Source: Sulfolobaceae archaeon (GTDB taxonomy: Archaea; Thermoproteota; Thermoprotei_A; Sulfolobales; Sulfolobaceae). Taken from it: a stretch of 64,000 bases of DNA. Below the pieces are notes generated by a model that saw nothing but the letters and a program-made list of their open reading frames with translations, made no database searches and had not been told where the DNA came from. Each line of letters starts with the position of its first letter. Position 1 is the stretch's first letter. The stretch spans positions 1-64,000 of the forward strand of contig JAPNVD010000030.1 in assembly GCA_026627305.1 (NCBI GenBank), written 5' to 3'. Position numbers and translations under genes: made by a program. Shown piece by piece: positions 51,301 to 59,554 of the stretch.

Positions 51301-51559
51301 GTCCAAATTTTTCCAGATAATTAGTAATATTTTCTATCTGAGCTTCGGGTATGAAGAGCTTTTGAACCTGAGATTTGTCTAATACTGTATGGTTTTCCAC
51401 GAGAGTCTGCAGCAGTGGCAAATTTTTAGGGGGAACTACTATGCTAGCTGATATTATTGCATTGGGAGAAAGTAGTTGTGAAGAGTTACCATGTAGTCCT
51501 AAAGGTAAAGAGGCAATCTGTGGTAAAAGTAATAAGATGATAAGGGCTTTCCAAATCAT
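48350..51559 (-). CDS. Membrane-anchored sedolisin-type (S53) acid protease
   Basis: A 1069-residue secreted protease. It has a signal peptide (KALIILLLLPQIASLPLG), a pro-kumamolisin activation domain (about 30-165), and an S53 catalytic domain (about 170-510) with EISLDVEVAHATAPGAG (Glu/Asp pair), AASGDAGGNG (oxyanion Asp) and the nucleophile in GGTSVASPIVSG. Over 500 residues of beta-rich, Asn/Thr-rich repeats follow, with many N-glycosylation sites, and one C-terminal helix (YEIVAFIIGIIALFILF) before RRTST. It is built to digest protein outside the cell at low pH and stay attached. It is divergent from icd. Confidence 0.9.
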   Translation of the reverse strand: MIWKALIILLLLPQIASLPLGLHGNSSQLLSPNAIISASIVVPPKNLPLLQTLVENHTVLDKSQVQKLFIPEAQIENITNYLEKFGLNVTTYLNVIVASGKVSTLERALNGQFIITRVQGKTVYQFLGSPSFDAIVIGTNITSLLFERPQFLINVTQAAAYNSVSIKDLWRAYNITPLLQKGINGSGVNIGIIDFGGDPYIIQQLYSFDKANNLPNPPFFEISPIGPYNPNDGIASGWAMEISLDVEVAHATAPGAGIILYVVNLNYPLQAAIAYIDSQDNVSVVSQSFGIPELYVDLGYLPLSFVQSLIYEYWLGEVEGITFVAASGDAGGNGYNFFLSTFGNLNIPASIPYVLAVGGTSLFANDNQTYQTAWAGQSIFGATTGGYSSIFPAPTYQGINGFRMVPDVVADANPYTGISILYYYNQTILVGGTSVASPIVSGIIALASQIGGRFGFINPLIYDLKGTKAIVPVKLGYNTPYIANSTLNPVTGLGYINAGYFVYLISKPNSYITVAATNTTYLDNQTVKVVAYLHNVQGTPRGYVYNGSNIIEEFPLTFNGTAWIGEFRAQGSGVEEIIVSASGVSGFTYITVGYQVEFLLPPIAVFPVPEDIPVLIETFYPNGKLANSSPTTTLYVYRVSNQTQLHLTYKYNLSPGIIINITQYGITIKPSTAVLTGYINFSNLHTLAGTYMLKLKDAFGFSEFVLGYYVVPYVYPSIITEPQIIALGQNFTVVVFEEGYGNPNITVELVNIQGKPIYSTAVNEVSYNGLSYYVSEISLPKDIPPGYYYIIAKAVYDNGTYVSEGEGETQIYVTNSTLNVNVLVQPLAYENQTVEIRANIDYANGTPVTLGTFVAIVIPSYLNYYYDQLSSDFVVPLSYHNGTWIGYVQIPSGLEGNLLGYSPYGISGEWNILIEGISANWFPTDTNTYLSWSSLNLYPVNYNSKIIVLPYVYVNYFNGTVAYDMYIKDAVITNHNATFIDSLIENLTVVNGTAYLINSQVIHKYVINSKIYTITKESNTTIQTQTVTYITSYISPKNLTLKMTFLTYEIVAFIIGIIALFILFRRTST

Positions 51560-51596
51560 TATGGCTACATTCCTCTCACGATTTTAAAAATTTAAT

Positions 51597-51626
51597 CACA
51601 TTAAAGGAATTAACACAGTTAATGTG
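51597..51626. promoter_or_regulatory. Inverted repeat between sedolisin and icd
   Basis: CACATTAA (51597-51604) and TTAATGTG (51619-51626) are exact inverted arms separated by 14 bases, located just upstream of the icd TATA box and about 40 bases from the sedolisin start. It could be a regulatory site for either gene. Confidence 0.4.
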
Positions 51627-51628
51627 CG

Positions 51629-51641
51629 TATAAAAATATAA
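51629..51641 (+). promoter_or_regulatory. TATA box for icd
   Basis: TATAAAAATATAA is centred 25 bases before the ATG at 51660 (31 before that at 51666), typical of a leaderless crenarchaeal gene. Confidence 0.6.
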
Positions 51642-51659
51642 GTTTAAAAAGATGAGTAA

Positions 51660-52907
51660 ATGTTGATGGTAGATTACAAAGTTCCTGAAGATGGCGAGCC
51701 TATTAGATTTGAGAACGGTAAATGGATCACCCCTAATAAGCCTATCATACTTTACATAGAGGGGGATGGAATAGGACCAGAGATAACACAGTCAGCAATA
51801 AAAGTTGTAAATAAAGCTGTTGAAAAGGCTTATGGTTCATCAAGAGAAATAAAATGGGTTGAAGTTTACGCTGGCGATAAGGCATTGCAAATAACAGGAG
51901 ATAGATTTCCTAAAGAAACCCAAGACATGCTTCTTAAATACAGAGTGGTCTTAAAGGGTCCTCTAACTACACCTATAGGTGGTGGCTGGCGTTCAATAAA
52001 CGTTTCTATAAGGTTAATGCTAGACCTCTATGCAAACATAAGACCAGTTAAGTATATTCAAGGGTTGGAAAGCCCATTGAAGCATCCAGAAAAAGTAGAC
52101 CTTATAATCTTTAGGGAGAACACAGATGATTTGTATAGAGGAATAGAATGGCCAGCTGATAGTCCAGAAGCAAAGAAAATCAGGGAGTTCCTAAAGAAAG
52201 AGTTTAATATAGAGCTGGAGGACGATACAGGGATTGGAATAAAGCCAATGAGCAAGTATAAAACCCAAAGAATAGCACGTATGGCAATAAGATATGCGAT
52301 TGAAAATAAGAGAAGAAAGGTCACTATAATGCATAAAGGTAATGTCATGAAGTATACTGAAGGAGCTTTCAGAGAGTGGGCTTATGAGGTTGCCCTTAAA
52401 GAATTTAGGGACTATATTGTGACAGAAGACGAAGTAAATAAAGCTGGAGGGAAAGTGCCAGAAGGTAAGATAGTTGTTAATGATAGGATTGCGGATAATA
52501 TGTTTCAGCAGATAATAACTAGGCCAGATGAGTATGATATAATATTAGCTCCAAATGTGAATGGTGATTACATATCTGATGCAGCTGGCGCATTGATAGG
52601 GGATATAGGTCTTTTAGGAGGAGCTAATATAGGCGATACTGGAGGTATGTTTGAAGCTATTCATGGTACCGCTCCTAAGTATGCTGGAAAGGATGTAGCT
52701 AATCCAACAGGGATTATAAAGGGTGCGGAAATGATGTTAAGGTTCATGGGGTGGATAGAGGCTGCTGATTTAATAGATAAAGCGCTGATGACTGCTATGG
52801 AGCAGAAGAAGGTTACTCAGGATATTGCTAGGTTTCTGGGTGTAAAGGCTTTAAAGACTTCAGAGTTTACACAAGCTTTAATAGATATTATAGATACTCT
52901 TAAGTAA
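51660..52907 (+). CDS. icd: Isocitrate dehydrogenase (NADP type)
   Basis: A 415-residue beta-decarboxylating dehydrogenase of the TCA cycle. IEGDGIGPEITQSA near residue 37 is the nucleotide-end motif, GGGWRSINVSIRLMLDLYANIRPVKY (in part) binds isocitrate with Ser and Arg residues, FRENTDDLYRGIEW follows, and GDYISDAAGALIGDIGL with GTAPKYAGKDVANPTG completes the metal and cofactor site. Length equals bacterial-type Icd. Start may be ATG 51660 or 51666. A T-rich run after the stop probably ends the transcript. Confidence 0.96.
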   Translation: MLMVDYKVPEDGEPIRFENGKWITPNKPIILYIEGDGIGPEITQSAIKVVNKAVEKAYGSSREIKWVEVYAGDKALQITGDRFPKETQDMLLKYRVVLKGPLTTPIGGGWRSINVSIRLMLDLYANIRPVKYIQGLESPLKHPEKVDLIIFRENTDDLYRGIEWPADSPEAKKIREFLKKEFNIELEDDTGIGIKPMSKYKTQRIARMAIRYAIENKRRKVTIMHKGNVMKYTEGAFREWAYEVALKEFRDYIVTEDEVNKAGGKVPEGKIVVNDRIADNMFQQIITRPDEYDIILAPNVNGDYISDAAGALIGDIGLLGGANIGDTGGMFEAIHGTAPKYAGKDVANPTGIIKGAEMMLRFMGWIEAADLIDKALMTAMEQKKVTQDIARFLGVKALKTSEFTQALIDIIDTLK

Positions 52908-52909
52908 GA

Positions 52910-52926
52910 TTTTTATTTTGTTTCTT
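52910..52926 (+). terminator. T-rich terminator after icd
   Basis: A run reading TTTTTATTTTGTTTC begins a few bases after the icd stop, the usual form of a crenarchaeal transcription end signal. Confidence 0.45.
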
Positions 52927-52966
52927 GTATATTTTAATAAAATTTTAAATTAATTTGCAAATAGCT

Positions 52967-52979
52967 AAATTTATATATT
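52967..52979 (+). promoter_or_regulatory. TATA box for the gene at 52996
   Basis: AAATTTATATATT is centred about 23 bases before the ATG at 52996, consistent with a leaderless mRNA. Confidence 0.5.
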
Positions 52980-52995
52980 CCCTTCATATAAAATT

Positions 52996-53838
52996 ATGTT
53001 AGGTAGAGAATATATGGTATTTCCGTTTTATGTAGAGCAGGTATCAGTAAGTTCGGAGTTATCGTCACTAGAAGCGGAATTCATAGCTGCTATACCGTCT
53101 ATTATCCTTTTTGTAGTAACAATTATAGTCGGTTATATCGTGGCAATAATAGTTTCTACAACAATAAAGACATTTTTGGTGAGGTTTTTCCAAAAGGCTC
53201 ATGAAATAGTTAGTATAGATCTTATCGCAGGGACTATTAAAGCATTCATCATACTAATTAGCCTCGCTATAGCTTTTTCTTTGCTTAGTATAGGGCCTGT
53301 AACTAGCTATATTCAAGCGATAGCTAGGTACCTACCATATCTCGCTGGTGCGATTTTGTTATTAACCCTTGGATTAACTCTGATAAATACATTAGTAGAT
53401 TTTATGCAAAAACAACTATCATCTTCAGATGAGTTAATACAGGCTATACTTTCGATACTAAGATTCGGTCTGTATGCAACAATAATAGATATTGCCGCTG
53501 TTTTAGCGATATTTTATTGGGTACCGTTTGTGAATCAATACCTCTTCTTAAGTATAATATTGGGTTCTGTTATAATAATGTCCACTATAACCATAGCAGA
53601 TAAAGTCCTCAATAACATACAAAAAGAACATCCTGATCTCACATTCCTTGTAGGGTATGGCAGATTTTTACTATACACTATATTCATAATCATAGGTGTA
53701 GCTATAATTGTACAACCCTTTGTAAACGTGACCTCAATTCTATACGCGATATCTTGGGGTTTGGCTATAGCGTTCGCGTTAGCTTTAGTACCACTTATTA
53801 TCTACATATCTAAGAGATTCTTGAGTGAGGTCAAATAA
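52996..53838 (+). CDS. Multi-spanning membrane protein, mechanosensitive-channel-like helices
   Basis: A 280-residue protein with about eight hydrophobic segments and short charged turns. The pairing of a long N-terminal helix (IIVGYIVAIIVSTTIKTFLVRFF) with polar DxxxGTIKAFIILISLAIAF resembles the TM-helix repeats found in MscS-like proteins, yet the MscS beta domain is absent. It may be a small-solute channel or an orphan. The second ATG (MVFPFYVEQ) is an alternative start. It converges on the gene at 53844 with a 5-base gap. Confidence 0.6.
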   Translation: MLGREYMVFPFYVEQVSVSSELSSLEAEFIAAIPSIILFVVTIIVGYIVAIIVSTTIKTFLVRFFQKAHEIVSIDLIAGTIKAFIILISLAIAFSLLSIGPVTSYIQAIARYLPYLAGAILLLTLGLTLINTLVDFMQKQLSSSDELIQAILSILRFGLYATIIDIAAVLAIFYWVPFVNQYLFLSIILGSVIIMSTITIADKVLNNIQKEHPDLTFLVGYGRFLLYTIFIIIGVAIIVQPFVNVTSILYAISWGLAIAFALALVPLIIYISKRFLSEVK

Positions 53839-53843
53839 GAGGG

Positions 53844-54137
53844 TTATACATTATCCAAAATATACTGTAACCACAAACTTATTTCATCTTCAGTTAATTC
53901 TTTTTTCTCTGTACCCCTTTGAATATAAGCTCTCTTAAAGAAGACAAAATCTCCTTGCCTAGTAAATTCAATAACGTATGTAGAATATATAGATTTTACA
54001 TCCTCATCAATACCAGCTGCTTCCCTTAATGTTGGTGGAGTAAAGAAGAGTATGACATTATCGGAATCTTCTACAAGTCTGTAACTACCAACTCCTTGAG
54101 CAAGTGACTTTATCTTATCATATGGGATTGCTAACAT
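53844..54137 (-). CDS. Small protein of unknown function linked to nfeD
   Basis: A 97-residue soluble protein with strand-like segments (YRLVEDSDNVILFF, TYVIEFTRQGDFVFFKRAYI) and a C-terminal helix. No motif recognised. It overlaps the end of the NfeD-like gene by 20 bases, indicating joint expression. Confidence 0.5.
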   Translation of the reverse strand: MLAIPYDKIKSLAQGVGSYRLVEDSDNVILFFTPPTLREAAGIDEDVKSIYSTYVIEFTRQGDFVFFKRAYIQRGTEKKELTEDEISLWLQYILDNV

Positions 54138-54495
54138 TTTCCTCTTTTCTTTTCTTTCGTACTATTAATGTTAAATCTTTCCTATCTAATACCTCTACTT
54201 CATCTCCCTTCTTTATATCCTCTAACGCTCTAGCTCTCCACCATTCGCCATCAACTATAATATACCCTTCTCCGTTCTCTTTTATATCCTCTAATGCTCT
54301 TCCAATCTTTCCCTTATAACTGTAATACTGTAAATGTCTTGATTTTATTAAGGTCCTTGTTGTTCTATACAATAGAAAACCTAAAATAAAAAGTGTAGGG
54401 ATATCTATTATAGGATCACTAATATAACCTGTTATTACCAATATTGCAATTAAGATAACTATAATAATAATCGTAATAACAACAGGATGAGCCAT
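54118..54495 (-). CDS. NfeD-like membrane protein, short form
   Basis: A 125-residue protein with two N-terminal membrane segments (about 5-25 and 31-43) and a C-terminal OB-fold: GKIGRALEDIKENGEGYIIVDGEWWRARALEDIKKGDEVEVLDRKDLTLIV, read in parts, which is the NfeD domain (GxxGxA start, V-x-G-E-x-W-x-A). It lacks the ClpP-like protease part of long NfeD proteins. NfeD proteins work with stomatin-type SPFH proteins; one lies 1.4 kb away on the other strand. Confidence 0.88.
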   Translation of the reverse strand: MAHPVVITIIIIVILIAILVITGYISDPIIDIPTLFILGFLLYRTTRTLIKSRHLQYYSYKGKIGRALEDIKENGEGYIIVDGEWWRARALEDIKKGDEVEVLDRKDLTLIVRKKRKEENVSNPI

Positions 54496-54547
54496 CTATG
54501 AATATATTTAATAACTCTAAATTATAAATATTAGCTGATTATGAAGC

Positions 54548-55876
54548 ATGCTAAGTAGTAGTAAGAAGTATATTATTGCAATATCCGTAATTCTCTTACT
54601 AATATTTCCCTATTCGTTTAGTTATATCAATGTTAAAGGTCAAAGCGTTAATGCTTATCCTATGGGTCTAACAGCTTTCAGTCTCTCTAATAAGATAGTA
54701 ACAACTTACGTCCAAGGCAATATAAATATAAGTGGGCTAAAAATAGGTAGTAGTTACTTGCCTAATGGTCAATATTTTACTACTGGAAATGCTTCCCTTC
54801 AACTAAATGCAGTCCTTGACGCGAATTATTGGGAGCAAAACGTAGCATTATTTCATCAGATTAACTCCACTACATTTCTAATAACATTTGTGATAAACAT
54901 TTGGAACTTCAGTGGTAATTTCGTAAACTACTCTTCAAATAATAGTATAGTGACTAACTATAACGGTTTTGGTGTAGTTTTATACACAGGCCCTACAATA
55001 ATAGTTTCCTTACCCTTACATTTAGCATTATTTATTGAGAGCAATAAAACATCAAGCATGTTTGGATATATCGTAAATGGTAAAAAAGAGATCTATTATG
55101 TTGCGCCTATAGGAGGTGACTTTATCATTGGTGGTCTTTCAACTGCATTATTACCTAATGATCTAGAGTTAGTTTGGGGTGGTCCTGGTGGTGGAAGCGT
55201 GGTATATATGTCTGTTAATGCAACAGCAGAACTTTATTATCTATCTGGGGGTTCGTTGAAGATCTTCCCTGAGGTCTTATCTGTGGGGCTAGATACTGCA
55301 GAGGCTGCAATAGGCGTTCATGTAAGTAGAAGTGTTTATCCGCTTTTTGATCCTTATGGTATTGAATACCCTGGTAATGATAATTTGGGGGTTTTATGGC
55401 CCACTCCTCCATCAATAAGTTATACCTTAAAGAACGAGACGCTTTATATCAACGTCTCGTTAAATGGCGTCCCTTTAGCTAATCAGAGAATTTATGTAGA
55501 GGTTTTAAAAGGGTTTAATTTGACTCCTATAGCGAATATAACGACTAGTATTAACGGTAGTGCTGTAGTCCCTAATTTATCAACATCATATTTTATAATA
55601 TACTATCCAGGGAACTATACACTTTCATCAACTTATGTTATATCCATTCCTTCCCTTCAGCATTTCATATCTAAAATAAAGACTGAATACGAGGCTTTAG
55701 TAAGCTATCTTTCTAGTTATAATTTTAAAAAGGCTTTAGCGTCCTTCTTTTCTAACGCCAAGTATACTAATACAGTGACTTCCCAAACTCAGGTAAATAT
55801 TACTATAATAGAGTACGTATTGGCTTTTGTTCTTGGAATTTTATTTGCTGCGTTCATTATAAGAGAAAAGACTTAA
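54548..55876 (+). CDS. Thermopsin-family acid protease, membrane-anchored
   Basis: A 442-residue secreted protein. A signal-like helix (about 7-22) precedes the thermopsin domain, recognised by YPMGLTAFSL, a YWEQNVALFHQ segment (the WxQN region), NIWNFSG and GPGGGS. Thermopsins (family A5) are acid-stable, pepstatin-sensitive proteases of Sulfolobales. The end has a C-terminal helix (IEYVLAFVLGILFAAFII) before a basic REKT tail, which should fix it to the membrane facing out. The catalytic Asp cannot be named with certainty. It is divergent from nfeD and followed by a stomatin gene. Confidence 0.87.
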   Translation: MLSSSKKYIIAISVILLLIFPYSFSYINVKGQSVNAYPMGLTAFSLSNKIVTTYVQGNINISGLKIGSSYLPNGQYFTTGNASLQLNAVLDANYWEQNVALFHQINSTTFLITFVINIWNFSGNFVNYSSNNSIVTNYNGFGVVLYTGPTIIVSLPLHLALFIESNKTSSMFGYIVNGKKEIYYVAPIGGDFIIGGLSTALLPNDLELVWGGPGGGSVVYMSVNATAELYYLSGGSLKIFPEVLSVGLDTAEAAIGVHVSRSVYPLFDPYGIEYPGNDNLGVLWPTPPSISYTLKNETLYINVSLNGVPLANQRIYVEVLKGFNLTPIANITTSINGSAVVPNLSTSYFIIYYPGNYTLSSTYVISIPSLQHFISKIKTEYEALVSYLSSYNFKKALASFFSNAKYTNTVTSQTQVNITIIEYVLAFVLGILFAAFIIREKT

Positions 55877-55900
55877 AATGTTAAAATTGTACTATATAGT

Positions 55901-56704
55901 ATGATATCAATAGGCGAAATAATAGGTATAGTGTTCTTAGTGATCATAATAATTATATTTCTCTCACTCTCGATGAGAGTTGTAAGGGAGTGGGAAAGGG
56001 CTGTAGTTTTACGATTGGGAAGGCTTTTAGGACTTAAAGGACCTGGGATTATATTCTTAATACCGTTTGTTGATAGACCCTACGTTATTGATTTACGAAT
56101 AAACACTGTAGAGGTTCCGCCGCAGGTTATAATAACTAAAGATAACGTTACAGTCTCTATTGATGCAGTTGTTTACTACAAAGTTGTAGACCCTATTAGG
56201 ACAGTGACATCTGTTTTGAATTATAATGCGGCTGTACTCAATTTAGCTCAAACAACATTAAGGGATGTGATTGGACAGATGGAATTGGATGAACTCCTAA
56301 GCAAAAGAGAAGAAATAAACAAGAGATTACAAGAGATCTTGGATACAGCTACTGAAGGGTGGGGTATAAAAGTTACCGCGGTGACAGTAAGAGATATAAG
56401 ATTATCGCAAGAGTTGTTAACCGCAATGGCAAAACAGGCTGAAGCAGAGAGATTAAGGAGAGCTAAAGTAATATCTAGTGAAGGAGAAAGACAAGCTGCA
56501 TCGATATTAGCTGAGGCTTCTAAGTTCTATCAAGCGAATCCAACAGCTCTTCAGTTGAGGTTTTTAGAAGCCCTTTCAGATATATCTACAAAAGGGGGTT
56601 TAATTATAGTAGTTCCTGCAGGTCAGGAGATATATCCAACAATATCTACATCTGCAGCATTAACTAGTGCACTGATTAAAAAAGAGGAAGAAATTAAAAA
56701 GTGA
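55901..56704 (+). CDS. Stomatin/prohibitin-type SPFH protein (slipin)
   Basis: A 267-residue membrane protein. One N-terminal helix (about 5-23), then the SPFH domain with REWERAVVLRLGRLLGLKGPGIIFLIPFVD (read in parts), ITKDNVTVSIDAVVYYKV, and a helical coil segment KQAEAERLRRAKVISSEGERQAA, ending LIIVVPAGQE. It forms oligomeric membrane scaffolds that can control proteases. Neighbours fit: thermopsin directly upstream by 24 bases and an NfeD gene on the other strand. Confidence 0.93.
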   Translation: MISIGEIIGIVFLVIIIIIFLSLSMRVVREWERAVVLRLGRLLGLKGPGIIFLIPFVDRPYVIDLRINTVEVPPQVIITKDNVTVSIDAVVYYKVVDPIRTVTSVLNYNAAVLNLAQTTLRDVIGQMELDELLSKREEINKRLQEILDTATEGWGIKVTAVTVRDIRLSQELLTAMAKQAEAERLRRAKVISSEGERQAASILAEASKFYQANPTALQLRFLEALSDISTKGGLIIVVPAGQEIYPTISTSAALTSALIKKEEEIKK

Positions 56705-56820
56705 TCAGCTGGACTAGGATAAATCATCTACTATCATGGTTTTTATACTACTCATCACATTATTATTAGTTTTATCCTTCACACAGTATCTTAAAAATAT
56801 TCACATTAAGTACGATTTTT

Positions 56821-57495
56821 ATGAAAAAGAGCGGCTATACCATAGTTGTTAGTATTATAATGATCATAGTGCTGTTCAGTTGTAATTTATTAGCTTCAGC
56901 CTACTCATTGCATATAATAACCAATTCCACTAGTGTAGATTTTATAGTTTCGAATGGTAACAGAACAATTTTCGTTATAGGTAATACTACAATAAATGGA
57001 CTTTATGGAAACATTACTATTGTGGCTATAAGTCTAAATCCAGGCTATTACGTGAAACCATCGAAGTTGAATATCAGCCTTTTAAATAATTTAACTTTAT
57101 ACTTCTACGTATATCCTATCAGCCTAAACGTCACTCTTAAAGCTATAGGTCCTGGTACAGTAATAGTAAAGCTTCCTAATGGGACTGTTCTTAACGGTTC
57201 ATATCTATCCTTTAACATACCCTATTATTCAAGGTTAGAAATAACAGCTAAACCTTATAAAGGCTACACTTTCTATGGTTGGTCTAATGGCATATCTTCA
57301 AGGTCTCAAAACGTTTTAATATTAGATAACTTTAGTTTAACAGCTACGTTTGGAACGTTAAAAGATAATAATGGAATAACTTCTACTGCCAGATCCTCTA
57401 AAGGCTTAACTGCCTTAATTGCCTCATTTTTGTTGTTAATAGCTATGATAATCCTCTTCAGGAGTACTAAAGGGAGCAATGAGGCTAAAATGTAG
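56821..57495 (+). CDS. Membrane-anchored surface protein with a GYTFYGWSNG repeat
   Basis: A 224-residue protein: an N-terminal signal-like helix, an Asn/Thr-rich extracellular part with many N-glycosylation sites, a YKGYTFYGWSNGISSRSQN motif near residue 145 that resembles the bacterial InlB-B/Flg_new repeat unit, and a C-terminal helix (ALIASFLLLIAMIILF) before a short charged tail. It is likely held at the cell surface near the proteases. The 116-base gap upstream shows no gene I can support. Confidence 0.6.
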   Translation: MKKSGYTIVVSIIMIIVLFSCNLLASAYSLHIITNSTSVDFIVSNGNRTIFVIGNTTINGLYGNITIVAISLNPGYYVKPSKLNISLLNNLTLYFYVYPISLNVTLKAIGPGTVIVKLPNGTVLNGSYLSFNIPYYSRLEITAKPYKGYTFYGWSNGISSRSQNVLILDNFSLTATFGTLKDNNGITSTARSSKGLTALIASFLLLIAMIILFRSTKGSNEAKM

Positions 57496-57535
57496 GGGGA
57501 AATTATTTTATTTGGCTATCTAGTAAACTTCTTTT

Positions 57536-58570
57536 ATGATTCCTAAGCTAGGAAAGATAAACAGAGATATATTTGATAAAGTGATATATCCTCACTTAGG
57601 TTTTACACATGAGGAAGTAATAGTGCCACCTACTCATGGTGTAGATACAGGGGTAATAGATCTAGGGGATGGAAGAGTATTAGTAGTGAAAACTGATCCC
57701 GTATTTATTGTCCCACAATATGGTTTTAAAAAGTCCGCCTGGTTTGCTGTACACATCTTAGCTAGTGATGTGATGACATCTGGTATACCCCCTAGATATG
57801 CACTTATAGATCTAAACTTGCCTGTAGATATGAAGGATTCTGAGTTTGAAGAGATGTGGCTTGGAATAGATGAGGCTCTTAAAGAGATCGGAGTAATGGT
57901 AGTTGGGGGTCATACGGGAAAATATGAAGGCACAGGGTATCCAATGCTGGGAGGATTTACGATGATGGGAATAGGACCAAAGGATAAATTTGTCACGTCT
58001 AAAGGTGCTAGAGTTAATGATGATATAGTTGTAACTAAAGGACCAGCAGTAGAGGCTACTGCCCTATTGGTTAATACATATCCAGATTATTTTAGGCAAA
58101 AGTTAAGTCCAGATGTGTTTAAAGAGGCTTATGATATGTATTGGAAGATGAGCTGTTGGAAAGATGGTTTGATAGCCTCAAATATTGGTGTTCATGCTAT
58201 GCATGATGCAACTGAGGGAGGGTTATGGGGAGCTCTAACTGAAATCGCAGAAGCGAGCAATAAACATTTGCAAATTTATGAAGATAAGCTCTTTATGTAT
58301 AGGGCTGTACGTGAAGTAACGTCTATAGTTAACATTGATCCTTATTCTTCAATAAGCGAAGGGACTTTAGTGATAATTACGCCTTATGGAGATAAAGTAG
58401 TTGAGTCGTTAAAGAAAGAAGGAATTGATGCAGGAATAATAGGCAAGGTGATTGATGAAGGTGCTAAGGTAACGCTTGTGAAAAAAGATAGCTCTAAGAG
58501 CGAAATTAGGCACCCAGAAGAGGATCCGTTCTGGTCAGCCTTCTTCGAGTTAGCTCAAAGGGTTAAGTAA
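57536..58570 (+). CDS. AIR synthase-related protein (HypE/SelD-like fold)
   Basis: A 344-residue PurM-like ATP-binding enzyme. [23 protein letters not shown] near residue 37 is the first substrate/ATP strand, [13 protein letters not shown] follows, [17 protein letters not shown] holds the second site, and [21 protein letters not shown] near 220 is the conserved HDATEGG motif of HypE/SelD proteins. No C-terminal Cys (as in HypE) is present, so HypE is not assured. The substrate is unknown. It converges with the SelB-like gene by 16 bases. Confidence 0.82.
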   Translation: MIPKLGKINRDIFDKVIYPHLGFTHEEVIVPPTHGVDTGVIDLGDGRVLVVKTDPVFIVPQYGFKKSAWFAVHILASDVMTSGIPPRYALIDLNLPVDMKDSEFEEMWLGIDEALKEIGVMVVGGHTGKYEGTGYPMLGGFTMMGIGPKDKFVTSKGARVNDDIVVTKGPAVEATALLVNTYPDYFRQKLSPDVFKEAYDMYWKMSCWKDGLIASNIGVHAMHDATEGGLWGALTEIAEASNKHLQIYEDKLFMYRAVREVTSIVNIDPYSSISEGTLVIITPYGDKVVESLKKEGIDAGIIGKVIDEGAKVTLVKKDSSKSEIRHPEEDPFWSAFFELAQRVK

Positions 58571-59460
58571 CCCAATACTCTAGGTTTTCCTGGTTTTACG
58601 TTAACATTTATAACAGGTATTTTTCCTGCCCTTATGGGTATTGGATTGTTGAGAGTAACTTTAGTTTTATCGTTCTCCTCTTTTATTTCACCAGTGAATG
58701 AATTTCCATAATATATTATATGCGTCATAGATGTAGCTTGAGACCATGGATATTTTGTGAAACTAGCTTCAAATTCCTTAGCAAACTTTACCTCTGGCTT
58801 AACCAAGAAATACGTATCTTTAACCTCCTCCTCTTTGACGTTTTTAAGGGCAAAACCTATCCTTGTCCCGCTTTTCACCTCCTTCTGATCTTCATCAAGA
58901 ACTTGTATGCTCTTTACTTCAACTTCTTTTCCGTAAGGTAAGGCAACTAGTTTCTCATGAACTTCCACTGGGGTATATGTAAATCCTGTTACTACAGTAC
59001 CTACGCCTTTTACAGTGAATACTCTATCAACATATATTATTCCTAAATCGTCTTCAACATTTTCATTTGAAGGCTCAACAATTTCATTTAATATTTCTGG
59101 TTGTACTGATAGCTTTACATCTTTTAATAGTTTATTTATCATTTCCTGCTGAAGCTGTGAAACTATAATTATCTTCTTAGTGTTAACAGAGTTTGCTAGA
59201 AGTAATAACTCTCCATCTGTCCACTGCAAGTTAACAGGTAAATGAAGTATTATGGTTGAAGCTAACGTGGCTGATTCCGCAGTATCTAATATGCTTTCAG
59301 GATATTGTGAAGGAACTAGCACTGACCTTATATATTCTCCATGCTTTCTATAGTAAATTCTTGTTTTCTCTTTTTCATGTAACTTCCCTAACTTTTCTGC
59401 TATACTCTCTCTTTCTTTTTCATCACTACCTATAACTGCAAATATTTCTCCATAGTACAT
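58555..59460 (-). CDS. SelB/EF-Tu-like protein with a degenerate GTPase domain
   Basis: A 301-residue relative of translational GTPases. The second domain is well kept: [21 protein letters not shown] near residue 145, then [23 protein letters not shown] and [11 protein letters not shown], followed by a third barrel ending RVLGYLTL. The G domain is broken: where the P-loop GHxDHGKT should be, the sequence reads [10 protein letters not shown], and neither DxxG nor NKxD is seen. It cannot bind GTP in the normal way. Domain II resembles SelB most. Context includes SelD-like proteins and ThiI. Confidence 0.78.
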   Translation of the reverse strand: MYYGEIFAVIGSDEKERESIAEKLGKLHEKEKTRIYYRKHGEYIRSVLVPSQYPESILDTAESATLASTIILHLPVNLQWTDGELLLLANSVNTKKIIIVSQLQQEMINKLLKDVKLSVQPEILNEIVEPSNENVEDDLGIIYVDRVFTVKGVGTVVTGFTYTPVEVHEKLVALPYGKEVEVKSIQVLDEDQKEVKSGTRIGFALKNVKEEEVKDTYFLVKPEVKFAKEFEASFTKYPWSQATSMTHIIYYGNSFTGEIKEENDKTKVTLNNPIPIRAGKIPVINVNVKPGKPRVLGYLTL

Positions 59461-59554
59461 TTATAATCTCTCTTCAAACTAATTGCTTGAGATTTATGAA
59501 ACTAACCTATTAAGTAGAGAGTTGTTTAAGCTTTAACTGCTAATACTATTATTT

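Noticed and set aside
56736..56852. 38-codon hydrophobic frame before the surface protein gene
   Set aside because: It runs into the next gene in another frame, and no suitably spaced TATA box is clear; likely chance in AT-rich DNA.
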